This document shows positions 1 through 6,245 of a stretch of 6,245 bases of DNA, in pieces. Position 1 is the first letter of the stretch. Every line of letters begins with the position of its first letter. The translations under genes were made by a program, and so were the position numbers. Origin of the DNA: an uncultured Clostridia bacterium (GTDB lineage: Bacteria; Bacillota; Clostridia; Oscillospirales; Acutalibacteraceae). Location: assembly GCA_937884625.1 (NCBI GenBank), contig CALGCE010000125.1:1-6245 (forward strand). The letters are read 5' to 3'. Under the pieces are notes generated by a model that was not told the origin of the DNA, made no database searches, and worked only from the letters and a program-made list of their open reading frames with translations.

Positions 1-1103
1 AGGAAGCACCCGGAATTATCGAAAGACAGGGCGTAAGCGTTCCTTTGCAGACGGGTATTAAGGCGATAGATAGTATGATACCGATAGGCAGAGGTCAGAG
101 AGAACTTATAATAGGCGACCGTCAGACCGGTAAAACCGAAATTGCAATAGATACCATTATTAATCAGAAAAACAGTGACGTTCTTTGTATTTACGTTGCA
201 ATAGGACAAAAGAGTACGTCTGTCGTCCAACTTGCAAACGAACTTACAAAGGCAGGTGCTATGGAGTATACCATAATTGTATCTGCATCTGCATCTGAAA
301 CGGCACCGCTTCAATATATAGCACCCTATTCGGGTTGTGCTATGGCGGAGTATTTCAGAGAGCAGGGTAAGGACGTTCTTATTATATATGACGATTTGAG
401 CAAACACGCAGTGGCATATAGGGCACTGTCCTTGCTTATTCGCCGTCCGCCCGGTCGTGAGGCGTATCCGGGTGATGTATTCTATCTTCATTCACGTCTG
501 CTTGAACGTGCGGCGTGCGTGGCACCCGAATACGGCGGAGGCTCCATTACCGCACTGCCCATAATAGAAACACAGGCAGGTGACGTTTCGGCGTATATCC
601 CCACAAATGTTATATCTATAACCGACGGTCAGATATTCCTTGAAACCGAACTTTTTCACGCAGGTATAATGCCGGCGATAAATCCGGGTATATCGGTAAG
701 CCGTGTCGGCGGTTCGGCACAACTTAAACCTATGAAAAAGGTTGCAGGAGAACTTAAACTTTTATACTCACAGTATAGAGAGTTACAGTCTTTTGCACAG
801 TTTGGAAGCGACCTTGATGCAGATACCAAAGCACGTCTTGCTTTGGGAGAGAGAATAGTCGAGGTATTAAAGCAAAAGCGTAATTCTCCCGTTTCGGTAG
901 GTTGTCAGGTAGCAATTGTATACGCAGTTATTAACGGTTATCTTGACAGTGTACCCGTAGGAGAAGTGTCGGATTACGAACAGAAACTTTTTGAAACACT
1001 CGAAAATAAATACAGTGACTTACTAAAACGCTTTGAGCAGGGCTATTATGAGGAAAGCGATATCGAAACACTCAAAAAGGCTCTTGCCGAAATGCAGGGG
1101 TGA
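1..1103 (+). CDS. atpA: F1Fo ATP synthase subunit alpha (5' end cut by window edge)
   Basis: This is the non-catalytic nucleotide-binding subunit of the F1 head, which alternates with beta in the alpha3beta3 ring on the cytoplasmic side of the membrane. The frame is open from base 3, reading [20 protein letters not shown]. The TTG at 45 lies inside this conserved stretch and is not the start, so roughly the first 140 residues of a normal alpha of about 500 are off the left edge. Visible landmarks are the P-loop GDRQTGKT (114-137), the Walker B strand VLIIYDD (375-395), the [20 protein letters not shown] block, and SRVGGSAQ, whose arginine (702-704) matches the alpha arginine finger that reaches into the catalytic site on beta. 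The C-terminal helical domain is complete and ends at TGA 1101-1103, six bases before atpG. The order alpha, gamma, beta, epsilon is the classic bacterial one. No disruption is seen. Confidence 0.98.
   Translation, partial: EAPGIIERQGVSVPLQTGIKAIDSMIPIGRGQRELIIGDRQTGKTEIAIDTIINQKNSDVLCIYVAIGQKSTSVVQLANELTKAGAMEYTIIVSASASETAPLQYIAPYSGCAMAEYFREQGKDVLIIYDDLSKHAVAYRALSLLIRRPPGREAYPGDVFYLHSRLLERAACVAPEYGGGSITALPIIETQAGDVSAYIPTNVISITDGQIFLETELFHAGIMPAINPGISVSRVGGSAQLKPMKKVAGELKLLYSQYRELQSFAQFGSDLDADTKARLALGERIVEVLKQKRNSPVSVGCQVAIVYAVINGYLDSVPVGEVSDYEQKLFETLENKYSDLLKRFEQGYYEESDIETLKKALAEMQG
1096..1100 (+). promoter_or_regulatory. Ribosome binding site that fixes the atpG TTG start
   Basis: AGGGG, followed by TGAT, resembles the SD consensus AGGAGGTGAT with one base lost. 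It lies inside the last codons of atpA, nine bases before the TTG at 1110. The nearer AAGG at 1105-1108 is only one base from the start, too close to be the main SD. No in-frame ATG precedes the conserved gamma N-terminus, which supports TTG initiation. Confidence 0.6.
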
Positions 1104-1109
1104 TAAGGT

Positions 1110-1913
1110 TTGGGAGTTAATACAAAACTGCTTCGCACCCGTATAAAAAGCGTAAACTCAACACTGCATCTTACAAAGGCAATGGGGCTTGTTGCATCTT
1201 CAAAGATACGTCGGGCAAATGATGCAATGCTAAAAGGCAGGGAATACGATATTGCGGTAAGCGATATTATAAATATGTTGGCTTTGTCCCCCGAATGTAA
1301 AAAAAGTCCTTATATAAAAGTGCGTGGCGATAAAAAGGTTAAACTCATCGTTATTGCAGGAGACAGAGGTCTTGCAGGCGGATATAACGCAAATGTATTC
1401 AGAAAGTTAAGAGAGTTTGAGGGTGCCGATGTTATACCGATAGGTAAACGTGCGTGTGAGCGTTTTTCACACGATACGGTTTATGCAGAAGGGTATTCGT
1501 ATAAAGATGCGTTTATTCTTGCAAAATCACTTTGTGAGAGTTTTTGCAGCGGCGAGTATGACAGACTAGGTATACTCTGCACCAATTATATTTCAATGAT
1601 GACTCAAACACCCGAAATTAGATGGGTACTGCCGATAACAATACCCGATAAAAAAAGAAACGGCGGTGTGATTTTTGAGCCTGACGAACTTGAAATTTTA
1701 AACTATGCCGTAAATGAGTACGTTGCAGGAAAGATAATTTCTGCCGTAAGGGAAAGTTTTGCAAGTGAGGTTGCGGCAAGGCGTATGGCAATGGATTCGG
1801 CAGGTAAAAACGCACAACAGATGATAGATAATCTGCAACTTGAATACAACCGTGCAAGGCAGGGTGCAATAACACAGGAAATAACCGAAATTGTAGCCGG
1901 AAGCGGCACATAA
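1110..1913 (+). CDS. atpG: F1Fo ATP synthase subunit gamma
   Basis: Gamma is the central rotor shaft that turns inside alpha3beta3 and couples proton (or sodium) flow through the c-ring to ATP synthesis. The 267-residue product is somewhat shorter than the usual 280-290. It starts at TTG 1110; the predicted N-terminus matches the family pattern (RTRIKSVNSTLHLTKAMGLVASSKIRRA), while the first in-frame ATG lies inside that conserved helix. Residues 84-91, GDRGLAGG, match the family signature S/GDRGLCGG/AGG. The C-terminal coiled-coil strand is typical, with YNRARQGAITQEITEIVAG near the end. The missing length appears spread over loops of the central Rossmann-like domain, so I see no single deletion. 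It sits six bases after atpA, and 15 bases separate its stop from the atpD start. Confidence 0.97.
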   Translation: MGVNTKLLRTRIKSVNSTLHLTKAMGLVASSKIRRANDAMLKGREYDIAVSDIINMLALSPECKKSPYIKVRGDKKVKLIVIAGDRGLAGGYNANVFRKLREFEGADVIPIGKRACERFSHDTVYAEGYSYKDAFILAKSLCESFCSGEYDRLGILCTNYISMMTQTPEIRWVLPITIPDKKRNGGVIFEPDELEILNYAVNEYVAGKIISAVRESFASEVAARRMAMDSAGKNAQQMIDNLQLEYNRARQGAITQEITEIVAGSGT

Positions 1914-1919
1914 AAGGAG
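1914..1919 (+). promoter_or_regulatory. Ribosome binding site that fixes the atpD TTG start
   Basis: AAGGAG begins right after the atpG stop and is nine bases before TTG 1929. An ATG at 1924-1926 is closer to the SD but out of frame and hits a stop after five codons (MYCQK). The TTG is therefore the real start, and the decoy ATG could lower initiation slightly. Confidence 0.75.
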
Positions 1920-1922
1920 TGA

Positions 1923-3589
<1,667 letters not shown>

Positions 3590-3607
3590 ATAACAAAAAA
3601 TAACAAG

Positions 3608-3638
3608 ACACGCTCAGGTGCATATCGCCTGAGCGTGT
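3608..3638. terminator. Bidirectional intrinsic terminator between convergent operons
   Basis: A perfect 11-bp inverted repeat (ACACGCTCAGG at 3608-3618, CCTGAGCGTGT at 3628-3638) encloses a nine-base loop. On the right is a T-rich tract (3643-3654) and on the left an A-rich tract (3589-3600), so the hairpin has a U-rich tail whichever strand is transcribed. It lies between the atpC stop and the S-component stop, the natural place for a shared terminator. Confidence 0.9.
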
Positions 3639-3644
3639 TGCATT

Positions 3645-4151
3645 TTAATTTTTAATTGTACGCTTTAATACAAGGGATAACGGAACTACAAGAAGTCCCA
3701 TAAAGAAATTGCTTATCCCGTGTATTGCATCAAACGGCAGACCTGCTGTTATCCACGCTATCGTCCCTTTGAAATCAAGACCGAAAAACAGTGCCTGAAC
3801 GGGTGCATACAATGTTCCGTAAAGAAATCCGTGTAATGCACACACCACCATATAAACGGGTATTGCAATTTTTTTTGGCATTGATTTAGGTAGTAGCATA
3901 GTAACGCCCCAAAGTACCGTCCAAATATACAAATACGGTATCCACCAGACATTGAAACCTGAAAATATACCTTCAAGAAAGACGAATATATAAATAGGTA
4001 TTAACGCTTTTACCCTGAAAACAACCGTAAATGTTATTATAAGCATACCGAGAATATGTATATTCGGCAGGACTTCCATAACAAGTTTTGAGGCAAACAT
4101 AACTGCACCTAAAAGGGGAAACAGTGTGATTTCCCAGATTTTAAGTTTCAT
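3645..4151 (-). CDS. ECF transporter S component, probable corrinoid or B12-precursor uptake
   Basis: This is a 168-residue, very hydrophobic integral membrane protein with about six predicted helices (near residues 8-26, 31-48, 50-66, 70-90, 95-116 and 143-163). This size and topology fit the substrate-capturing S subunit of energy-coupling-factor transporters. Helix 1 has A16-x3-A20 (GAVMFAS), matching the AxxxA motif that S components use to dock on EcfT. No ATPase or EcfT gene is in the window, so it would have to share a module encoded elsewhere (group II ECF). Its ATG shares one base with the stop of the upstream lipoprotein (TAATG), which implies coupling. The cobalamin riboswitch ahead of the pair points to cobalamin, cobinamide or a lower-ligand precursor as substrate. 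I cannot tell CblT-like from CbrT-like from here, so I give no symbol. Confidence 0.8.
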   Translation of the reverse strand: MKLKIWEITLFPLLGAVMFASKLVMEVLPNIHILGMLIITFTVVFRVKALIPIYIFVFLEGIFSGFNVWWIPYLYIWTVLWGVTMLLPKSMPKKIAIPVYMVVCALHGFLYGTLYAPVQALFFGLDFKGTIAWITAGLPFDAIHGISNFFMGLLVVPLSLVLKRTIKN

Positions 4152-4597
4152 TATTTTTCTACCTTAAACCCGTATTTTGCACCGCTTACAATTTCGGTAG
4201 TGTCAACACCTTTTGTTGCATATTTACCGTTTTCATAAAATGCCCAATAGGTTTTGTCCTTGTCGTAATCGGCGGTAATACCGTTTACCTTTTTTACGTA
4301 AAAACTGCCACCGCTGTCGTCACCGCTTATAAGGTTCAGTTCGAGCAGTGCATCGCCCACGGTTTTAGCATCGGTATCGACCTTAAATTCGGTTACATTG
4401 CCGTCCTTATCGGTTACGGTAAAGTCAAATGATTTCTCTCCTGTACCGACCGTAGTTACTTCACTGTCGGAATTATTGCCGACACTTGAAGTGTTCTCCT
4501 GTACGCCACAACAAGTCAAAGTAAGTGCCATAGCCACAATAAGCACAAGACTTAAAACTTCGGGCAAAATCTTTTTAAAAGTTTTTGTCTTTGTCAA
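4151..4597 (-). CDS. DUF4430 (transcobalamin-like) lipoprotein
   Basis: The product is a 148-residue secreted, membrane-anchored protein. Residues 1-30 form a lipoprotein signal: a basic N-terminus (TKTKTFKK), a hydrophobic stretch (VLSLVLIVAMALTL), then LTCC, with C30 or C29 as the lipid-modified cysteine. The cysteine at -1 is a slightly unusual lipobox. A Ser/Asn/Thr-rich linker spans about 31-54. Residues 55-148 match the DUF4430 pattern: TVGDALLELNLI (79-90), YVKKVNGITADY (100-111), TYWAFYENGKY (116-126) and a final GAKYGFKVEK strand. DUF4430 resembles the C-terminal domain of transcobalamin and intrinsic factor. Translation starts at TTG 4597, with AGGAGAAG (4604-4611) ending about six bases away (nine from the GGAG core). 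The riboswitch upstream and coupled S component downstream suggest it captures or hands over a corrinoid; this role is inferred. Confidence 0.88.
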   Translation of the reverse strand: MTKTKTFKKILPEVLSLVLIVAMALTLTCCGVQENTSSVGNNSDSEVTTVGTGEKSFDFTVTDKDGNVTEFKVDTDAKTVGDALLELNLISGDDSGGSFYVKKVNGITADYDKDKTYWAFYENGKYATKGVDTTEIVSGAKYGFKVEK

Positions 4598-4603
4598 ATA
4601 AAT

Positions 4604-4672
4604 CTTCTCCTAAAAATATATTCAGCACTTAAAATCGGCACTCGCAATTTTTCCTTTTTGGACAGTGTGCTG
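4604..4672 (-). promoter_or_regulatory. Riboswitch expression platform and ribosome binding site
   Basis: Between the riboswitch core and the TTG start, the RNA contains CAGCAC (from 4672-4667) and its complement GTGCTG (4628-4623), followed by AATATATTTTT and then the SD AGGAGAAG (4611-4604). An inner AAAATT/GATTTT pairing is also possible. The CAGCAC arm shares three bases with the distal end of P1, so the two structures may compete. Whether this is a weak terminator or controls the SD cannot be decided by eye. Confidence 0.4.
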
Positions 4673-4849
4673 TTTGTCAGACGTCGGTCTTTCGGCTTAG
4701 TACACTTTATACCGACCTTCTCGATTAAATAATCAATGGCATTCGTCTTTTTGTGGCAAAAAGATATACGGTAAAAAGTAATAAAAGTACATTACGGCGA
4801 CGGGCTCGCACAGGATTTACACCTGTTTCCCAAAACGTCTGATAAACAG
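4670..4849 (-). ncRNA. Cobalamin riboswitch
   Basis: Read on the minus strand, the order of conserved blocks fits the cobalamin riboswitch family. First comes GGGAAACAGGTGTAAATCCT (within 4831-4812), then GCGAGCCCG (4809-4801), next GCCATTG with GAGAAGG further on (a GCCACTG...GGGAAGG variant, about 4740-4707), and finally the B12 box AAGCCGAAAGACCGACG (4698-4682). The ends close as P1: bases 4849-4835 pair with 4684-4670 with 14 of 15 matches. The element sits about 70 bases before the DUF4430 start, as expected for a cis-acting sensor that lowers expression of B12-uptake genes when cobalamin is plentiful. The exact 5' boundary and subclass (AdoCbl or other) are not certain. Confidence 0.93.
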
Positions 4850-4876
4850 TTTAACATATTCTGCCTAAAAACACAA
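4848..4876 (-). promoter_or_regulatory. Candidate promoter for the riboswitch-lipoprotein-S component unit
   Basis: On the minus strand, TTGTGT (4876-4871) lies 17 bases before TAAACT (4853-4848), which is preceded by an extended TG (TGTTAAACT). The -35 is poor (3 of 6) and the -10 moderate (4 of 6). If used, transcription would start near 4841, inside the distal P1 arm, so the outer pairs of P1 would be missing. Position is plausible but the match is weak. Confidence 0.3.
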
Positions 4877-4906
4877 GACAGTTTAATAGAAACTTTCTCA
4901 CAAAAA

Positions 4907-4930
4907 GGCATAGAACAGTCCACCTGTGCC
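4907..4930. repeat. Short hairpin repeat, degenerate copy 1
   Basis: Core AGAACAGTCCACCTGTG (4912-4928) is flanked by complementary GGCA (4907-4910) and TGCC (4927-4930), giving an imperfect hairpin. It aligns with copy 2 with one extra base and one substitution. It resembles the short repeat with core GAACCGTCCCCTGTG that I recall as dispersed in clostridial genomes, sometimes near IS200-like (REP-associated) tyrosine transposases. That recollection is not verified here. Confidence 0.5.
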
Positions 4931-4947
4931 CCCACTTTTTGTTAACG

Positions 4948-4966
4948 CACAGAACCGTCCCCTGTG
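4948..4966. repeat. Short hairpin repeat, copy 2
   Basis: The 19-base unit CACAG-AACCGTCCC-CTGTG has perfect five-base arms, which can extend by two G-U pairs when read on the minus strand. It is the closest of the two copies to the motif described for copy 1 and lies 17 bases to its right. Its right edge abuts the stop codon of the truncated minus-strand leader peptide, suggesting insertion or deletion at this point. No transposase gene is in the window. Confidence 0.6.
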
Positions 4967-5040
4967 TTATGTGTTATTATTTAAGCGATTCATATTGTTA
5001 CCTCCGGTTTTTAGGTTTGGTCACTTAAATTATACCACAG
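4967..5040 (-). other. Orphan promoter, RBS and start codon of a lost minus-strand gene
   Basis: On the minus strand an extended -10 (TGGTATAAT, 5037-5029) is followed by a strong SD (CCGGAGG, 5007-5001), seven bases, and ATG (4993-4991). The frame reads only MNRLNNNT before TAA at 4969-4967, exactly where the hairpin repeat begins. I see no convincing -35. The layout looks like the front end of a gene whose body was removed, possibly a transposase once linked to the repeats, or a short leader peptide. What gene it belonged to cannot be told. Confidence 0.45.
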
Positions 5041-5097
5041 GTTTCAATGTGGATCTTCTTTTTTTTACTTCTTTGGAATCTTTATTTTACTACTTAC

Positions 5098-5112
5098 CAC
5101 CCCGGCGGGGTG
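5098..5112. repeat. GC-rich 15-base palindrome abutting the -35 box
   Basis: CACCCCG-G-CGGGGTG has perfect seven-base arms around one central base, in otherwise AT-rich DNA. It ends directly before TTGACA. No T-tract follows on either strand, so it is unlikely to be an intrinsic terminator. It could be a protein-binding site or the tip of an older mobile element. Confidence 0.6.
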
Positions 5113-5141
5113 TTGACAAAATAAAATAATAATAGTATAAT
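5113..5141 (+). promoter_or_regulatory. Consensus sigma-A promoter for the TetR-family stub
   Basis: TTGACA (5113-5118), a 17-base spacer, and TATAAT (5136-5141) match the consensus at all 12 positions. Transcription should start near 5148. The next gene on this strand is the TetR-like fragment at 5185. It remains an outward-facing strong promoter aimed into the antisense side of the reductase gene. Confidence 0.85.
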
Positions 5142-5151
5142 GTCACATAGT

Positions 5152-5170
5152 CTATATAATAATCATATAG
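5152..5170. promoter_or_regulatory. Possible operator (19-base inverted repeat)
   Basis: CTATATAATAATCATATAG is a near-perfect palindrome, with eight of nine arm positions matching around a central base. It lies just after the predicted transcription start and touches the SD (TAGGAG, 5168-5173). TetR-family proteins often repress their own genes through such sites. In DNA this AT-rich a chance palindrome is also possible. Confidence 0.35.
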
Positions 5171-5184
5171 GAGTATTATTATTT

Positions 5185-5415
5185 ATGCGTGAAAAAGTAG
5201 ATATTAGAGTTTTAAAAAGTAAAAGGGATCTTCGTAATGGTCTTTTATCTCTATTAAAAACAAAAACATTTGATAAGACATTAGATTTTACTGATGCTCA
5301 ATCTATTGAAGTTATGGGAACTAATAATAGTATCTCTTTAGCAGGTATTTCTTCCTATATTTCAGTTAATTTCTTACCTAATTTAAATGCATTTTCTAAA
5401 TCTTTTGAAAATTGA
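5185..5415 (+). pseudogene. TetR-family regulator, amino-terminal stub with unrelated tail
   Basis: From ATG 5185 (SD TAGGAG, 11 bases upstream) the frame reads REKVDIRVLKSKRDLRNGLLSLLKTKTFDK. This matches the first helix of TetR-family DNA-binding domains, which would normally continue with an ITVxDI...RxTFYxHF helix-turn-helix. Here homology stops after about residue 31 (near base 5277). The remaining residues, LDFTDAQSIEVMGTNNSISL onward, do not resemble TetR. The frame then runs into the antisense of the reductase gene and stops at 5415. An in-frame ATG at 5140 overlaps the -10 box and cannot be the start. A functional TetR needs about 190 residues, so this is almost certainly a broken gene. 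Base composition is AT-rich like its right-hand neighbour. Confidence 0.72.
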
Positions 5416-6014
5416 GTTTCTTTAACTTCTTTTTTATGATTTTCATCAAACAAGTCGCAATTATATTTTGAAAAATCTGCAAATTGAGTTGTATCATAAG
5501 AATATAAACTTTCTGAATAACCCATAATATGATTTAAACATTTAACATTTTCTTCCAAAATAATTTTATAATTAATTTGATTTGCTAAATCTTCAGGACA
5601 ATTCATCTTAAAAATAACGCCTGTTGGAATTATTTTTTCTAATCTTCTTTTTAATCCGCCCTTTTCTTTATCAACCATATATGTATGATTAGCAAACATT
5701 AATCTTTCTATAAAATTTCTAAATACACCTGTTGGATAGGAAAAATAAACCGGAGTTCCAAATATTATTGCATCCGAATTTAAACATTTTTCAAGTATTG
5801 GTCTTATATCATCTCTAATTGCACATAAACCATTTGTTGTACTTCCTTTACGCTGACACGCAAAACAACTCATACAACCTTTAAAATTGTAATCATATAA
5901 GTTAAAATATTCCACTTCTGCACCTGCAGATTCACAACCTTTTTGTGCTTCTTTGAGAAGTTGTGCCGTATTAAAATTTTTTCTTGGACTACCATTTAAA
6001 ATTAAAACCTTCAT
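5355..6014 (-). CDS. Flavodoxin-fold NAD(P)H-dependent reductase with four-cysteine cluster
   Basis: This 219-residue cytoplasmic flavoprotein belongs to the flavodoxin/NADPH-dependent FMN reductase superfamily. The N-terminus KVLILNGSPRKNFNT (residues 2-16) is the FMN-phosphate loop, and GTPVYFSYPTGVFRNFIER (86-104) is the second flavin-binding loop. Between them, C47-x2-C50-x2-C53-x10-C64 followed by IRDD resembles the compact cysteine motif of iron-sulfur flavoproteins, though the last spacing is longer than in the classic proteins. It may bind a 4Fe-4S cluster and pass electrons to an unknown acceptor. The ATG has a good SD (AAGGAG, 6028-6023) inside the end of the upstream gene, whose TAA directly abuts the ATG. 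The physiological substrate is unknown. Its low GC content sets it apart from the ATP synthase genes. The gene is complete. Confidence 0.9.
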   Translation of the reverse strand: MKVLILNGSPRKNFNTAQLLKEAQKGCESAGAEVEYFNLYDYNFKGCMSCFACQRKGSTTNGLCAIRDDIRPILEKCLNSDAIIFGTPVYFSYPTGVFRNFIERLMFANHTYMVDKEKGGLKRRLEKIIPTGVIFKMNCPEDLANQINYKIILEENVKCLNHIMGYSESLYSYDTTQFADFSKYNCDLFDENHKKEVKETQFSKDLENAFKLGKKLTEI

Positions 6015-6245
6015 TTACTTTACTCCTTTATTATTAATTGTATCAGCACCCTCATTTCCATAAATTGTTGAATATGAATGTACATGCACAGGCTCCGGTT
6101 CTGGTGTCTGCTCCGGTGTCGGCGCAACTGTAGGATCCGGTGCTGTTGAAGGAACAGAAGTTTCTTCGGATGTTACAGTGCTTTCTATTGAACTGTTTGA
6201 ATTATCTGTATTTGAATTTGTGTCAGAACTTATCTGTGAAACTGA
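6015..6245 (-). CDS. C-terminal end of a Ser/Thr/Pro-rich, probably surface or secreted protein (partial)
   Basis: An open frame enters from the right edge and gives 76 residues before TAA (6017-6015). The first 38 or so are Ser/Asn/Thr-rich (SSDTNSNTDNSNSSIESTVT), then Pro/Glu/Thr-rich (PDPTVAPTPEQTPEPEP). Such low-complexity linkers are typical of cell-wall or secreted proteins of Gram-positive bacteria. HVHSYS follows, resembling the HxHxY opening of small repeated domains often found after such linkers in clostridial surface proteins. Here the protein ends after only 17 more residues (through NNKGVK), so that domain may be truncated. The linker region is about 50% GC in one counted line, while the last residues are AT-rich like the reductase gene. 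Its function cannot be named. Confidence 0.75.
   Translation of the reverse strand, partial: SVSQISSDTNSNTDNSNSSIESTVTSEETSVPSTAPDPTVAPTPEQTPEPEPVHVHSYSTIYGNEGADTINNKGVK

Noticed and set aside
492..722. Minus-strand open frame inside atpA
   Set aside because: It lies entirely opposite a conserved gene, has no plausible ribosome site, and its translation has no recognisable domain.
3758..3976. Alternative minus-strand frame within the S-component gene
   Set aside because: It overlaps the membrane protein in another frame and lacks a start signal; the S-component frame has clear helices and coupling to the lipoprotein.
4907..4966. CRISPR-like array from the two short repeats
   Set aside because: There are only two units, they are degenerate and palindromic, the gap between them is too short for a spacer, and no cas genes are present.
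5035..5066. Possible plus-strand terminator: CCACA...TGTGG hairpin followed by eight Ts
   Set aside because: The stem is only five base pairs, the T run begins six bases after it, and no plus-strand gene precedes it. It also overlaps the minus-strand -10 box.
4926..5129. 67-codon plus-strand frame across the repeats and orphan leader
   Set aside because: It crosses a repeat and the antisense of a promoter/SD region, with no SD of its own and no recognisable protein features.
5140..5142. ATG at 5140 as start of the TetR stub
   Set aside because: It overlaps the -10 hexamer, so it would precede the transcription start. ATG 5185 has an SD and matches the TetR N-terminus.

Overview
The window looks like chromosomal DNA from a Gram-positive, low-GC Clostridia-type (Firmicutes) anaerobe, possibly a gut one. 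The evidence is: purine-rich Shine-Dalgarno (SD) sites, several TTG starts, a consensus sigma-A promoter, a cobalamin riboswitch in front of a transcobalamin-like (DUF4430) lipoprotein and an ECF S component, and repeats of a kind I recall from clostridial genomes. I cannot name a genus from sequence alone.

Bases 1-3589 (+ strand) are the distal half of an F1Fo ATP synthase operon: atpA (5' end outside the window), atpG, atpD and atpC, tightly packed and probably translationally coupled. Catalytic motifs are intact in alpha and beta. Epsilon is only 87 residues, so it has the N-terminal beta-sandwich but no C-terminal helical regulatory domain. A strong hairpin at 3608-3638, with A- and T-rich flanks, probably terminates both this operon and the convergent operon to its right.

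Bases 3645-4850 (- strand, read right to left) hold a cobalamin riboswitch (about 4849 to 4670), a DUF4430 lipoprotein (4597-4151) and a six-helix ECF-type S component (3645-4151) whose start overlaps the lipoprotein stop. Together they suggest a B12-repressed two-gene uptake module for cobalamin or a related corrinoid or precursor. The ECF energising module (EcfA, EcfA', EcfT) is not here.

Bases 4900-5185 are a scarred junction. They contain two degenerate copies of a short hairpin repeat (core like GAACCGTCCCCTGTG), an orphan minus-strand leader (extended -10, good SD, ATG) whose reading frame stops at the repeat border after 8 codons, and a GC-rich palindrome abutting a perfect TTGACA-17-TATAAT promoter on the + strand.

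Bases 5113 to about 6060 are much more AT-rich (about 27-28% GC in two hand-counted 60-base lines, against 45% in one counted atpA line). This block carries the amino-terminal stub of a TetR-family regulator with its promoter and a possible operator, facing tail-to-tail a complete flavodoxin-fold reductase with a four-cysteine cluster. At the right edge is the C-terminal end of a Ser/Thr/Pro-rich, probably surface-exposed protein. Its stop codon directly abuts the reductase start. The composition shift and broken genes suggest horizontally acquired, rearranged DNA next to a conserved housekeeping operon.
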